A stretch of DNA of 64,000 nt, taken from Yunchengibacter salinarum. GTDB taxonomy: Bacteria > Pseudomonadota > Alphaproteobacteria > Sphingomonadales > Kordiimonadaceae. Shown here in pieces: positions 9,146 through 18,418 of this stretch (position 1 is the stretch's first letter; the number at the start of each line of letters is the position of its first letter). Made by a program: the position numbers and the translations under genes. Below the pieces are notes generated by a model that ran no database searches, was not told the DNA's origin, and saw only the letters and a list, made by a program, of their open reading frames with translations. Location: contig NZ_JBBJLN010000004.1 in assembly GCF_037658235.1 (NCBI RefSeq), positions 62,001 to 126,000 on the forward strand, given 5' to 3'.

Positions 9146-10459
9146 ATGCACGCGCGCCTGTTCCGCGCCGCCTTCGCCAGCCTGTCGCTGATCGCCGTTT
9201 TTTTCTCCCCGCCCCTTCTGGCCGAAACGCCCCACCCGGTGGACCGGGCAAAAGCCGCCCGCCTGCTGGAACAGGCCCGACAGACCTGCCTTGCGGATGA
9301 TGGCGCCCTGTGGGGGTTGCAGTTCTGCGGCCCCACCTTGCTGATCGACCCGGAAACCCGGCGCGCCTTGAAGGCGGACCTCACCGCCATCCAGCCGATC
9401 ACCGAAGATGGCCTGGAAGATGTGCAATGGCCGGATAACATGCGCCTGTCCAACAGCACCCGCTATTGGAACGGCGTGCAGTATGCCACGCTGACATGGC
9501 CGGTGCAGGCCCGCAGCGAACCGGGCAGGGTGGCCCTTGTGCTGCATGAGAACTACCACCGCACCCAGGGCGTGATGCATTTCCGGGTGGGGGAAGATGT
9601 GCGCAGCGAACATCTGGACAGTGAATCAGGCCGGGTTTCCCTGCGGCTGGAAGCGCGTGCGCTGGAAAAGGCCGTGTCGGCGGAAGACCTGGAAACCCGC
9701 CGCCACTTCGCCCGACTGGCGCTGGCCTTCCGCCATGACCGCTTGGGCGGGCGCCCGGTGGCCCGCCAGTCGGAGCGGTATCTGACCCTGTTCGAAGGGT
9801 TGGCCGAATATAGCGGCAACCGATTGGCGCGGAGCCCGTCCGCATTTCGGGAATATGCCGCGCACCGCCCCACGGGGATTGAGGGCCATAGCAGTTTCAC
9901 CCGCAATTTCGCCTATTTCACCGCGCCTGCCTGGGGCTGGCTTCTGGACCAGACCGGGCCGGACTGGCGCCGGAGTCTGACCGGGGAAGACGGGTTGGCG
10001 GATCATTATGCCCGCCGCATTGGCGCACAGGCCCCGTTTGCCGATGACGCGGCGCGCCAGCAGGGATTGGCCGCGCTGGACGGGGCGACCGTCAAGGCCG
10101 AGGAACGGCAGCGGGCCAGCCGTATTCAGGCTCGGCAGCAACGCTATCGGGACCGCTTCGTGGACGGGCCGGTTCTGGTGATGGAAGCCAATGGCTTTTC
10201 CATGGACCCGCGCACGGTCACATCCCTGGGTCAGCATGGCCGGGTGTATGAAGTGCTGTCCATCAGCAATGACTGGGGCCGGTTCGAGACCGAAAACGGC
10301 GCCCTGATGGGGCCGCGCCCGCCCTATGTCTATGCCGAGGCCGTGACGGATGAATCCGGTGCGCTGGTGCTGAACAATGATCAGTGGACGCTTAGCCTGA
10401 AGCCGGGCTGGACCATCGTGCCCCATGAAAAGGGATTCGCCATCGCCCGGCAGGATTGA
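9146..10459 (+). CDS. Secreted putative zinc metallopeptidase of unknown family (HExxH)
   Basis: I do not recognise the family. The 437-residue product starts with a signal peptide (about residues 1-26, ending LLA before ETPHP). HENYH at residues 134-138, within a hydrophobic strand context LVLHENYHR, matches the HExxH zinc motif, and EGLAEY with Glu217/Glu221 could supply the third ligand of a gluzincin. The region around residues 265-275 contains a helix ending AWGWLLDQTGPDWR. The C-terminal 100 residues look like a separate beta-rich domain. It lies 44 bp after meaB and may be co-transcribed, but its role is unknown. The motif is seen; peptidase activity is inferred. Confidence 0.6.
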   Translation: MHARLFRAAFASLSLIAVFFSPPLLAETPHPVDRAKAARLLEQARQTCLADDGALWGLQFCGPTLLIDPETRRALKADLTAIQPITEDGLEDVQWPDNMRLSNSTRYWNGVQYATLTWPVQARSEPGRVALVLHENYHRTQGVMHFRVGEDVRSEHLDSESGRVSLRLEARALEKAVSAEDLETRRHFARLALAFRHDRLGGRPVARQSERYLTLFEGLAEYSGNRLARSPSAFREYAAHRPTGIEGHSSFTRNFAYFTAPAWGWLLDQTGPDWRRSLTGEDGLADHYARRIGAQAPFADDAARQQGLAALDGATVKAEERQRASRIQARQQRYRDRFVDGPVLVMEANGFSMDPRTVTSLGQHGRVYEVLSISNDWGRFETENGALMGPRPPYVYAEAVTDESGALVLNNDQWTLSLKPGWTIVPHEKGFAIARQD

Positions 10460-10476
10460 GCGCATCCCCGCCGGTA

Positions 10477-11640
10477 TCAGTCCACCGGGTCGCCGGGGGA
10501 GACAACGCGAATCTTGGCGCCGTCCACCTTGAGCGCCACATCGCCGGATATGAGCCTCAGGGCGTCTTCGCCGAAAATCTCCCGCCGCCAGCCATGCAGC
10601 GCTTTCAGGTCCGCCCGCTCCGGCTGAGCGGCCCATTCCTCCACTTCACGGGCGCTGGCGACCAGCTTTGGCGCCACTTCCGCCTGCTTGCATTTTTCTT
10701 TCAGCAGCACCTTCAGCAAATCCGCCATTGGCGGCACGTGCAGCCGGGGTTTGCGGGGTTCCGCCGGGGGCAGGTCGCTTTCCGGCAGGGCCATGGTCTG
10801 TTCGATGGCCTCCAGCAATGCCTTTCCCGACTGGGACTTGGCAAAGCCCTTGGGCAGGCCGCGCACATGGTCCAGCGCCTCCGCATTTTTTGGCGGATTG
10901 GCGGCCATCTCAAGAAGGGTGTCGTCACGGGCGATGCGGTTGCGGGGCATGTCGCGGCGTTGGGCCTCCCGCTCCCGCCAGGCGGCGAGGGCGTGAACAA
11001 GGGCCATGAAACGCGGCTTTCCGGGGCGTACCTTGATCCGTTTCCAGGCATCTTCCGGCGCCATGCGATAGGTTTCCGGGTCCAGCAGGATCTGCATTTC
11101 CTCCTTTACCCAGTGCGTGCGGTTGCGCCGATCCAGCCGCTCGGCCAGATGGCGGTATATTTCTCGCAGATAGGTCACGTCCCCCAATGCATAGGTGAGT
11201 TGCTTGTCGCTCAGGGGACGGCGGGACCAGTCCGTAAAACGGGCGGATTTGTCCAGCGCATGGCCGGTGATCTGCTTGACCAGCATTTCATAGCCCGCTG
11301 AGTCGCCAAATCCGCACACCATGGCCGCCACCTGGGTATCGAACACCGGATGGGGCAGGCGGCCCGACATCTGATAGAAGATTTCCAGATCCTGGCGGCT
11401 GGCATGAAGCACCTTCAGCACCGGCTCTTCATTCATCAGGTGCCAGAAGGGGGCAAGATCCAGCCCCTCCGCCAGGGTATCCACCGCAAATGCGCCATCT
11501 TCGTCGGCAAGCTGGATCAGGCAGAGCTGCGCATAATAAGTGCGTTCGCGCATGAACTCCGTGTCCACGGTGACAAAATCCGCCTTTGCGAGGCGCTTGC
11601 AGAGGTCTTCCAGTTCCTGGGTATCGGTAATGGCGTGCAT
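10477..11640 (-). CDS. rnd: Ribonuclease D
   Basis: RNase D is a 3'-5' exoribonuclease that trims tRNA precursors and other stable RNA. The DEDD exonuclease motifs are visible: VTVDTEFMRE (Exo I), LHASRQDLEIF (Exo II) and YALGDVTYL (Exo III). One or two HRDC-like helical domains follow. The chosen start (MHAITDTQ) gives 387 residues and aligns with the family; an upstream in-frame ATG at 11673 would add 11 residues without a better ribosome-binding site. The gene converges on the HExxH gene and diverges from aspS. Confidence 0.92.
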   Translation of the reverse strand: MHAITDTQELEDLCKRLAKADFVTVDTEFMRERTYYAQLCLIQLADEDGAFAVDTLAEGLDLAPFWHLMNEEPVLKVLHASRQDLEIFYQMSGRLPHPVFDTQVAAMVCGFGDSAGYEMLVKQITGHALDKSARFTDWSRRPLSDKQLTYALGDVTYLREIYRHLAERLDRRNRTHWVKEEMQILLDPETYRMAPEDAWKRIKVRPGKPRFMALVHALAAWREREAQRRDMPRNRIARDDTLLEMAANPPKNAEALDHVRGLPKGFAKSQSGKALLEAIEQTMALPESDLPPAEPRKPRLHVPPMADLLKVLLKEKCKQAEVAPKLVASAREVEEWAAQPERADLKALHGWRREIFGEDALRLISGDVALKVDGAKIRVVSPGDPVD

Positions 11641-11877
11641 ATGTGTTCCGGCTGAAGCAATCCTGTTAACCATTCGGGCCTAACGGCACCGACCCTTCAT
11701 CCATACATGGGGCGAGGCGCCGCGTCACCCCTTTGGCGACACATGGGCCGCTTCAACATGGCTTGGCCGCGCGGGGTGGTCTTGACATTATGGGCCAATC
11801 ATGCGCTTTTCCCGCAGCGAAAATCGGGGGCGCCCCCGCCATGACGACCATCATTTTACAGGGGCTTTGAAACCAAT

Positions 11878-13665
11878 ATGCATGCCTATCGCACCCATAG
11901 CTGTAATGATCTGAGGCAGGCCGATGTGGGCGCATCCGTCCGTCTTTCGGGCTGGGTTCACCGCAAACGGGACCATGGCGGTCTTCTGTTCATCGACCTT
12001 CGGGACAATTACGGCATCACCCAGTGCGTGTTCGACGTGGACAGCGCCTGCTTCGATGAGGCCGATGCGGTGCGGGCGGAAAGCGTGATCCGCGTGGATG
12101 GCCGGGTCAAGGCCCGCAGCGAGGACACCGTGAATCCCGACCTGCCCACCGGCAGCGTAGAGCTGTATGTGGACGAGATGGAGGTGCTCTCCGCGGCGGG
12201 CGATCTGCCCATGCCGGTCTTTGGCGAGGCCGAATATCCCGAAGATATCCGCCTGAAATACCGCTATCTGGACCTGCGCCGCGAACGGCTGCACAACAAT
12301 ATCCTGAAGCGGTCTGATATCATTTCCTCCCTGCGCCGTCGCATGACGGATCAGGGCTTCCGCGAGTTTCAGACCCCGATTCTGACCGCGTCCAGCCCCG
12401 AAGGCGCGCGGGACTTTCTGGTGCCGTCCCGCCTGCATCCCGGTGAGTTTTATGCCCTGCCGCAGGCGCCGCAGCAGTTCAAGCAGCTCATCATGATGTC
12501 GGGCTTCGACAAATATTTCCAGATCGCGCCCTGCTTCCGGGATGAAGACGCGCGCGCCGACCGCAGCCCCGGCGAGTTCTATCAGCTCGATATGGAAATG
12601 AGCTTCGCCACCCAGGAAGACGTGTTCCGCGTGATCGAACCGGTCATGGAAGGCGTATTCAGCGAATTTTCCGAAAAGAAGGTTACGCCCGCGCCGTTCC
12701 CGCGCATTCCGTATCGGGAAGCCATGCTGAAATATGGCAGCGACAAGCCGGACCTGCGCAACCCCATTGAAATTCAGGACGTGACGGAGATTTTCCGGGG
12801 CTCCGGCTTTGGCATTTTTGCCAAGATGGTCGAGGGCGGCGCCGTGGTGCGCGCCATTCCGGCCCCCGGTGCCGGCGCGCTGGCCCGCAGCTTTTTCGAC
12901 AAGACCAATGACTGGGCCAAACAGGCCGGGTTCGCCGGGCTGGGATATATCAATTTCAAGGATGGCAAACCGGGCGGGCCGATCGCCAAGAATATCGGCG
13001 AAGAGCGCACCCAGGCGCTTGTGGACCAGTTGGGCCTTGCCCCCAATGACGGCGTATTCTTTGCCTGCGACAAGGAAGCCGGCGCGGCCAGACTGGCAGG
13101 CGCCGCCCGCACGAAAGTGGGGAATGATCTGGACCTGGTCAGGACGGACGAGTTCAAGTTCTGCTGGATCGTGGATTTCCCCATGTTCGAGTGGGACGAG
13201 GACAACAAGAAAGTGGAGTTTTCCCACAACCCCTTCTCCATGCCCCAGGGCGGCATGGAAGCGCTTGAGACGATGGACCCGCTGGACATCCTGGCCTATC
13301 AGTATGACATCGTCTGCAACGGGGTGGAGTTGTCGTCCGGCGCCGTGCGGAACCACCGGCCCGAAGTCATGTACAAGGCATTCGAGATCGCCGGGTACAG
13401 CAAGGACGTGGTGGAAGCCGAGTTCGGCGGCATGTTGGGGGCGTTCAAGAATGGCGCGCCACCGCACGCCGGGATCGCGCCGGGTGTTGACCGGATCGTC
13501 ATGCTGCTCTGCGAGGAGGAAAACCTGCGGGAGGTGATCCTGTTCCCCATGAACCAGAAGGCGGAAGACCTGATGATGGGCGCCCCGTCGAAAGTGGACG
13601 CCAAACAGCTCCGGGAACTGCACATCCGCGTGGTGGAGCCACCCAAGAAGGAAAGCGGCGCCTGA
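11878..13665 (+). CDS. aspS: Aspartyl-tRNA synthetase, probably non-discriminating
   Basis: This 595-residue class IIb synthetase of bacterial type has the OB-fold anticodon domain (GWVHRKRDHGG), motif 2 (CFRDEDARADRSPGEF), the GAD insertion, and motif 3 near GVDRIVMLL. His33, in RKRDHGG, corresponds to the His31 that marks relaxed, Asp/Asn-charging enzymes in Pseudomonas; discriminating enzymes have Leu. Residue 83, the second marker, is Asp rather than Gly or Lys. The enzyme therefore may also charge tRNA-Asn with Asp for GatCAB. The 237 bp before the start form the divergent region with rnd; TTGACA at 11782 is a possible -35, but I see no good -10. Confidence 0.96.
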   Translation: MHAYRTHSCNDLRQADVGASVRLSGWVHRKRDHGGLLFIDLRDNYGITQCVFDVDSACFDEADAVRAESVIRVDGRVKARSEDTVNPDLPTGSVELYVDEMEVLSAAGDLPMPVFGEAEYPEDIRLKYRYLDLRRERLHNNILKRSDIISSLRRRMTDQGFREFQTPILTASSPEGARDFLVPSRLHPGEFYALPQAPQQFKQLIMMSGFDKYFQIAPCFRDEDARADRSPGEFYQLDMEMSFATQEDVFRVIEPVMEGVFSEFSEKKVTPAPFPRIPYREAMLKYGSDKPDLRNPIEIQDVTEIFRGSGFGIFAKMVEGGAVVRAIPAPGAGALARSFFDKTNDWAKQAGFAGLGYINFKDGKPGGPIAKNIGEERTQALVDQLGLAPNDGVFFACDKEAGAARLAGAARTKVGNDLDLVRTDEFKFCWIVDFPMFEWDEDNKKVEFSHNPFSMPQGGMEALETMDPLDILAYQYDIVCNGVELSSGAVRNHRPEVMYKAFEIAGYSKDVVEAEFGGMLGAFKNGAPPHAGIAPGVDRIVMLLCEEENLREVILFPMNQKAEDLMMGAPSKVDAKQLRELHIRVVEPPKKESGA

Positions 13666-13693
13666 ACCGGCGATCGGCACAAGGGGCAGCCCC

Positions 13694-15241
13694 ATGCAAG
13701 AGCAAATTCTGATCCTCGATTTCGGCAGCCAGGTCACGCAGCTTATCGCTCGCCGCGTGCGGGAAGCGGGTGTTTACTGCGAAATCGTGCCATTCAATCG
13801 GGCGGAGGATGCCCTTTCGCGCATGGCGCCGCAGGGCATTATCCTGTCCGGCGGGCCTGCCAGCGTAACGGCGGCGGATACGCCGCGTGCGCCGCGGGCG
13901 GTGTTCGATGCCGGGCTCCCGGTGCTTGGCATCTGCTATGGTCAGCAGACCATGGTGGATCAGCTCGGTGGCCGGGTCAGCACATCCGACCACCACGAAT
14001 TTGGCCGTGCCTTTCTGGATGTGACGGACGATTGCGCCCTCTTTGAAGGTGTCTGGAAGGCGGGGGACCGTGAACAGGTCTGGATGAGTCACGGTGATCG
14101 GGTTGAGGCACTGCCCGATGGCTTTCGGGTGGTCGGTGTTTCGGACGGCGCCCCCATGGCGGCCATCGCCGATGATGCGCGCGGTTTTTACGGCGTGCAG
14201 TTTCACCCGGAAGTCATGCACACGCCCCATGGCGCGGCCCTTCTGGAACGCTTCGTGCGCGGCGTATGCGGCTGCACGGGCACCTGGAGCATGGCCGGTT
14301 TCCGGGATAGCCAGATCAGGGCGATCCGGGATCAGGTGGGTGACGGGCGGGTGATTTGCGGCTTGTCCGGCGGGGTGGACAGTTCCGTTGTGGCTGTCCT
14401 GCTGCACGAGGCCATTGGCGATCAGCTTACCTGTGTTTTCGTGGATCACGGCCTGCTCCGGCAGGGGGAAGCGGATCAGGTGGTATCCCTGTTCCGGGAA
14501 CACTATCAGATCAATCTGGTGCACCGGGACGCGCGCGACCTGTTCATGGACCGCCTGAGCGGCGTGCAGGACCCGGAACAGAAGCGCAAGATCATCGGCG
14601 GCCTGTTCATCGACGTGTTCGAGCAGGAAGCGAAAGCCGTGGGCGGCGCGGACTTTCTGGCCCAGGGTACGCTCTATCCCGATGTGATCGAATCCGTCAG
14701 CTTTACGGGTGGCCCCAGCGTCACCATCAAAAGCCACCATAATGTGGGTGGCCTGCCGGAGCGCATGAACATGGCGCTGGTGGAACCGCTGCGTGAGCTT
14801 TTCAAGGATGAAGTGCGCATCCTTGGCCGGGAACTGGGCCTGCCGGAGCCCTTCATTGCCCGTCACCCCTTTCCGGGGCCGGGGCTCGCCATTCGCATTC
14901 CGGGCGAGGTATCCGCCGAGAAATGCGATATATTGCGCAAGGCGGATGCCATCTATCTTGAGGAAATCCGCAATGCGGGCCTGTATGACAGTATCTGGCA
15001 AGCCTTCGCCGTGCTGCTGCCCGTGCAGACCGTGGGCGTGATGGGGGACAGCCGTACCTATGACTGGGTATGCGCCCTCAGGGCCGTGACCAGCACGGAC
15101 GGCATGACGGCGGAAAGCTATCCTTTTTCACACACATTTCTGGGGCGGGTCTCCACCCGCATCATCAATGAGGTGCGCGGCATCAACCGCGTGGTCTATG
15201 ATGTCACTTCCAAGCCACCCGGCACCATCGAATGGGAATAG
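13694..15241 (+). CDS. guaA: GMP synthase (glutamine-hydrolysing)
   Basis: GuaA aminates XMP to GMP using glutamine and ATP. The class I glutamine amidotransferase domain has the nucleophile in LGICYGQQ and the His-Glu pair in GVQFHPEV. The ATP-pyrophosphatase domain carries the P-loop-like GLSGGVDSSV, and the C-terminal dimerisation domain ends in the expected KPPGTIEWE. The 515-residue length is normal. It lies 28 bp after aspS, so the two are probably co-transcribed. Confidence 0.97.
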   Translation: MQEQILILDFGSQVTQLIARRVREAGVYCEIVPFNRAEDALSRMAPQGIILSGGPASVTAADTPRAPRAVFDAGLPVLGICYGQQTMVDQLGGRVSTSDHHEFGRAFLDVTDDCALFEGVWKAGDREQVWMSHGDRVEALPDGFRVVGVSDGAPMAAIADDARGFYGVQFHPEVMHTPHGAALLERFVRGVCGCTGTWSMAGFRDSQIRAIRDQVGDGRVICGLSGGVDSSVVAVLLHEAIGDQLTCVFVDHGLLRQGEADQVVSLFREHYQINLVHRDARDLFMDRLSGVQDPEQKRKIIGGLFIDVFEQEAKAVGGADFLAQGTLYPDVIESVSFTGGPSVTIKSHHNVGGLPERMNMALVEPLRELFKDEVRILGRELGLPEPFIARHPFPGPGLAIRIPGEVSAEKCDILRKADAIYLEEIRNAGLYDSIWQAFAVLLPVQTVGVMGDSRTYDWVCALRAVTSTDGMTAESYPFSHTFLGRVSTRIINEVRGINRVVYDVTSKPPGTIEWE

Positions 15242-15284
15242 CGCTTCGGCGCATCACGTTCTGTCCGCATGAAGGGGGAGAGAC

Positions 15285-16133
15285 ATGTCCACCACCAACA
15301 AGGAAACCGCCGTCGATGCACGCCCGCGACGCAAGGTGACGGCGCGCGCCATTGCCCGCGCCAAGGGCGGCGACCCCATCGTCTGCCTGACCGCCTATAT
15401 CGCCCCCATGGCGGCGCGGCTGGATGAGCACTGCGACCTGATCCTGGTGGGGGACAGCGTGGGCATGGTGCTGTATGGGATGGACAGCACCCTTGGCGTA
15501 TCACTGGACATGATGATCGCCCATGGACGGGCCGTAACCCGCGGCGCAAAGCGGGCCCTAGTGGTGATCGACATGCCCTTCGGCACCTATGAGGAATCGA
15601 AGGAGCAGGCCTTTCGCAACGCCGCGCGGGCCCTCAGCGAGACCGGGGCCGGGGCTGTCAAGCTGGAAGGCGGCGTGGAAATGACCGATACAGTGTCCTT
15701 CCTGGTGGCGCGCGGCATTCCGGTCCTCGCCCATGTGGGCCTGATGCCGCAAAGTGTGCATACCGCTGGCGGCTATGCGGCCCGTGGCCGCCGGGCGGAA
15801 GAATGGGACCCGATCATCCGCGATGCCAGAGCGGTGGCCGAGGCGGGCGCCTTTGCCGTCGTGCTGGAAGGCGTGGCAGAACCGCTGGCCCGCAAGGTTA
15901 CGGAAGAACTGAGTGTGCCGGTGATCGGCATTGGCGCTTCCAATATGTGCGACGGACAGATATTGGTTACGGAAGACATGCTTGGCCTGTTCGCCATAAA
16001 TCCGAAATTCGTTAAGCGTTATGCGGAGATAGGCGACGATATTCGCAAAGCGGTTGAAGATTACGCGGGCGATGTGCGCGCACGGCGCTTCCCGGCGGTG
16101 GAGCATACCTACCCCATGAAGTCATCCGGGTGA
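15285..16133 (+). CDS. panB: 3-methyl-2-oxobutanoate hydroxymethyltransferase
   Basis: PanB transfers a hydroxymethyl group from 5,10-methylene-THF to alpha-ketoisovalerate, the first committed step to pantothenate and CoA. Signature segments include LILVGDSVGMVLYG, the metal-site region VKLEGG and the VMGHVGLMPQ-like VLAHVGLMPQSV. The 282 residues match the family. A GGGGGAG ribosome-binding site precedes the ATG. panC is not adjacent, unlike the common panBC pair. Confidence 0.95.
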   Translation: MSTTNKETAVDARPRRKVTARAIARAKGGDPIVCLTAYIAPMAARLDEHCDLILVGDSVGMVLYGMDSTLGVSLDMMIAHGRAVTRGAKRALVVIDMPFGTYEESKEQAFRNAARALSETGAGAVKLEGGVEMTDTVSFLVARGIPVLAHVGLMPQSVHTAGGYAARGRRAEEWDPIIRDARAVAEAGAFAVVLEGVAEPLARKVTEELSVPVIGIGASNMCDGQILVTEDMLGLFAINPKFVKRYAEIGDDIRKAVEDYAGDVRARRFPAVEHTYPMKSSG

Positions 16134-16262
16134 GCATGGCGCGCAAGCCATTGATTGCCATGCCGCACCGGTTTGACTATGGTACGCGCCGCATTCGGCG
16201 GCGCGGTCTTGCGGCTGCGCTGAACGCACCGGTCAGCCCGGTGACCATTTAAGGAGACTGGC

Positions 16263-17024
16263 GTGTCGGACGATCAATCCGAACTGGCGTTTCAGGAAGT
16301 CGATGAGGCCCTGCGTCGCGAGCGCATGAAATCGCTGTGGCAGCGGTTTGGTAAATATATCATCGCCCTGGCCATCGGCGTGGTTCTGCTGGTGGCGGGC
16401 CGCGAGGGCTGGCAGGCCTATGAGCAAAGCCAGGCAGAGGCACATTCCGGTGCTTTCGCCGCCGCACTGGAGCGTGCACGCGAGGACGGCGCGGACCCGG
16501 TCGCCGTTTGGCGGGACGCGCTGGCGGGCGCGGAAGGGGAGCTTGGCGCCACCTATGGCGCGCTTGCCCGCCTGCGCATGGCCGCCGCCGCACTGGATGC
16601 GGGCGATGTGGATTCGGCGCTGTCGGCTTATGATCTTCTGATCCGTGAAGGCGGCCCGGATCGCATCATCGATGATCTGGCGCGGCTTCTGTCCGGTATG
16701 GTGATGGTGCAGGAAGGCCGCGACCTTGATGCGGCGCGCAAACGTTTCTCCACCGTGGCACAGGGCGGGCGCCCCTGGCACCATAGCGGCCTTGAGCAAC
16801 TGGCGCTGCTGGACCTTCAGCAAGCGGACATGGCCAGCGCCCGCCAGCGGCTGGAAAGCCTGGTGGCGGATGATGAAACCCCGGCCAGCATCCGCCAGCG
16901 GGCTGAGGATATGGAAAAGCTGATCGGTCGCGAACTGGACCAACAGAGCATCGATTCCGAGGCGTCGGCGGAGTCGCCGGGCGATGCTGACGGCGCGGAT
17001 GCCAGCGCCGACACGCCCCGATAA
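16263..17024 (+). CDS. YfgM-like TPR membrane protein
   Basis: The 253-residue protein has a cytoplasmic N-terminus, one membrane span at about residues 30-50 (IIALAIGVVLLVAG) and a periplasmic helical region with TPR-like repeats. In enterics the equivalent YfgM associates with SecYEG and periplasmic chaperones; the same gene order (TPR protein, bamB, der) is widely conserved. The C-terminal 25 residues are acidic and low-complexity. A start GTG at 16263 follows the AAGGAG ribosome-binding site. Confidence 0.8.
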   Translation: MSDDQSELAFQEVDEALRRERMKSLWQRFGKYIIALAIGVVLLVAGREGWQAYEQSQAEAHSGAFAAALERAREDGADPVAVWRDALAGAEGELGATYGALARLRMAAAALDAGDVDSALSAYDLLIREGGPDRIIDDLARLLSGMVMVQEGRDLDAARKRFSTVAQGGRPWHHSGLEQLALLDLQQADMASARQRLESLVADDETPASIRQRAEDMEKLIGRELDQQSIDSEASAESPGDADGADASADTPR

Positions 17025-17047
17025 CAAGGCAAACAAGGAAGGTTGTG

Positions 17048-18391
17048 ATGACAATCCAAACCGCCACCGGTCACGCGGCCCGCACCGCTCTGGCAGCCGC
17101 CCTGGCCCTGTCCCTGGCCGCCTGCGGCGGAAGTGGGCCACGGCAGAAATATGATGACGGCGGCAAGGAGCGCATTTCCATCTTGACCTCAACCCAGCTT
17201 CTTGAAGCCGATCCGGGCATTCAGGACCTGCCGGTCACGATTTCCCGCCCCTATCGCAACAAGAGCTGGGCGCAGGCCGGTGGCAATGCCAGCCATACCC
17301 CTTATCATCTGGCCCTGGATGAAACGCTGGATATTGCCTGGCGCGCGGATTTCGGAAAGGGCAACAAGGACTATGAGCGCATGACGGCGGGGCCTGTTGC
17401 CGCCAATGGCACCGTCTATACCATGGATTCCCAGGCGCTGGTTTCCGCCATTGATCTGAATACGGGCAATGTGAAATGGACCCGTTCGCTGGAAGACGAG
17501 AACGAGCGTTCCGATGTGGGTTTTGGCGGCGGCGTGGCCTTCCATAAAGGGCGGATTTACGCCACCACCGGCTATGGGTATGTGCACGCTCTGGATGGCG
17601 AAGACGGCTCCGTGATCTGGAGCAGTGAGCGTTTCGTGCCGTTCCGGGGTGCCCCCACGGTGGGCGACGGGCGTGTTTTTGCGCTGACGCAGGATAACCA
17701 GCTTCTGGTCTTCAATCAGGAAGACGGCAGCCTTGCCTGGGATCAGGTGGGCATTGTGGAGACTGCGGGCATGTTGGGTGCCGCCAGCCCGGCCTTCAAT
17801 GACGATACGGTCGTGACCGCGCTGTCGTCCGGCGAACTGATCGCCATGCTCAGCAATAATGGCCGGGTCTTGTGGCAGGATGCGCTTTCCTCCGCCCGGC
17901 GGCTGACGCCCCTGTCCTCCCTGTCCGATGTAGATGCGCTGCCGGTGATGGACAGGGGGCGTGTCTATGCCGTTTCCCATTCCGGGCGCATGGTCAGCAT
18001 CGACATGCGCTCCGGCGAACGCGCATGGGAGGCGGACATTGCCGGGCTGAACACGCCCTGGGTTTCGGGCAATTTCGCTTTCGTCACCACCATTGACGCG
18101 CAAGTGGCCGCGGTTTCTCTGGCGGATGGCCGTCTGCGCTGGATCACCCAGTTGCAGCGTTTCCGCGATCAGGAAGACCGGCGCGGCCTGATAAGCTGGA
18201 ATGGCCCCATCCTTGCCGGGGACCGCCTTCTGGTGACCAGCAGTCATGGTTATGCCCTGTCACTGTCGCCTTATACCGGTGAGGTTTTGAGCGGCATCGA
18301 ACTTCCCGGCGGCACCACGACTCCGCCCATCGTGGTGGATGGCACCTTCCTTGTTCAGACAAATGATGGCGAACTGATCGCATATCGCTAA
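17048..18391 (+). CDS. bamB: Outer membrane assembly lipoprotein BamB-like (PQQ beta-propeller)
   Basis: The predicted lipoprotein has a signal sequence ending in the lipobox LAAC with Cys26, then eight-bladed PQQ-like repeats, for example WRADFGKGNKD, the AIDLNTGNVKWTR blade and SIDMRSGERAWEAD. BamB is the scaffold lipoprotein of the BAM complex that inserts outer-membrane beta-barrels. A GTG one codon upstream (17045) is possible; ATG at 17048 is preferred after AAGGAAGG. Placement between the YfgM-like gene and der is the conserved arrangement. Confidence 0.9.
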   Translation: MTIQTATGHAARTALAAALALSLAACGGSGPRQKYDDGGKERISILTSTQLLEADPGIQDLPVTISRPYRNKSWAQAGGNASHTPYHLALDETLDIAWRADFGKGNKDYERMTAGPVAANGTVYTMDSQALVSAIDLNTGNVKWTRSLEDENERSDVGFGGGVAFHKGRIYATTGYGYVHALDGEDGSVIWSSERFVPFRGAPTVGDGRVFALTQDNQLLVFNQEDGSLAWDQVGIVETAGMLGAASPAFNDDTVVTALSSGELIAMLSNNGRVLWQDALSSARRLTPLSSLSDVDALPVMDRGRVYAVSHSGRMVSIDMRSGERAWEADIAGLNTPWVSGNFAFVTTIDAQVAAVSLADGRLRWITQLQRFRDQEDRRGLISWNGPILAGDRLLVTSSHGYALSLSPYTGEVLSGIELPGGTTTPPIVVDGTFLVQTNDGELIAYR

Positions 18392-18418
18392 GTTATTTAG
18401 CGCAAAACGGAAAAAATC

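Noticed and set aside
11782..11810. Promoter of aspS
   Set aside because: A perfect TTGACA is present, but I found no acceptable -10 at 16-18 bp, so it is not listed as a feature.
11851..15001. Two long minus-strand open frames opposite aspS and guaA
   Set aside because: Both are shadows of conserved genes.
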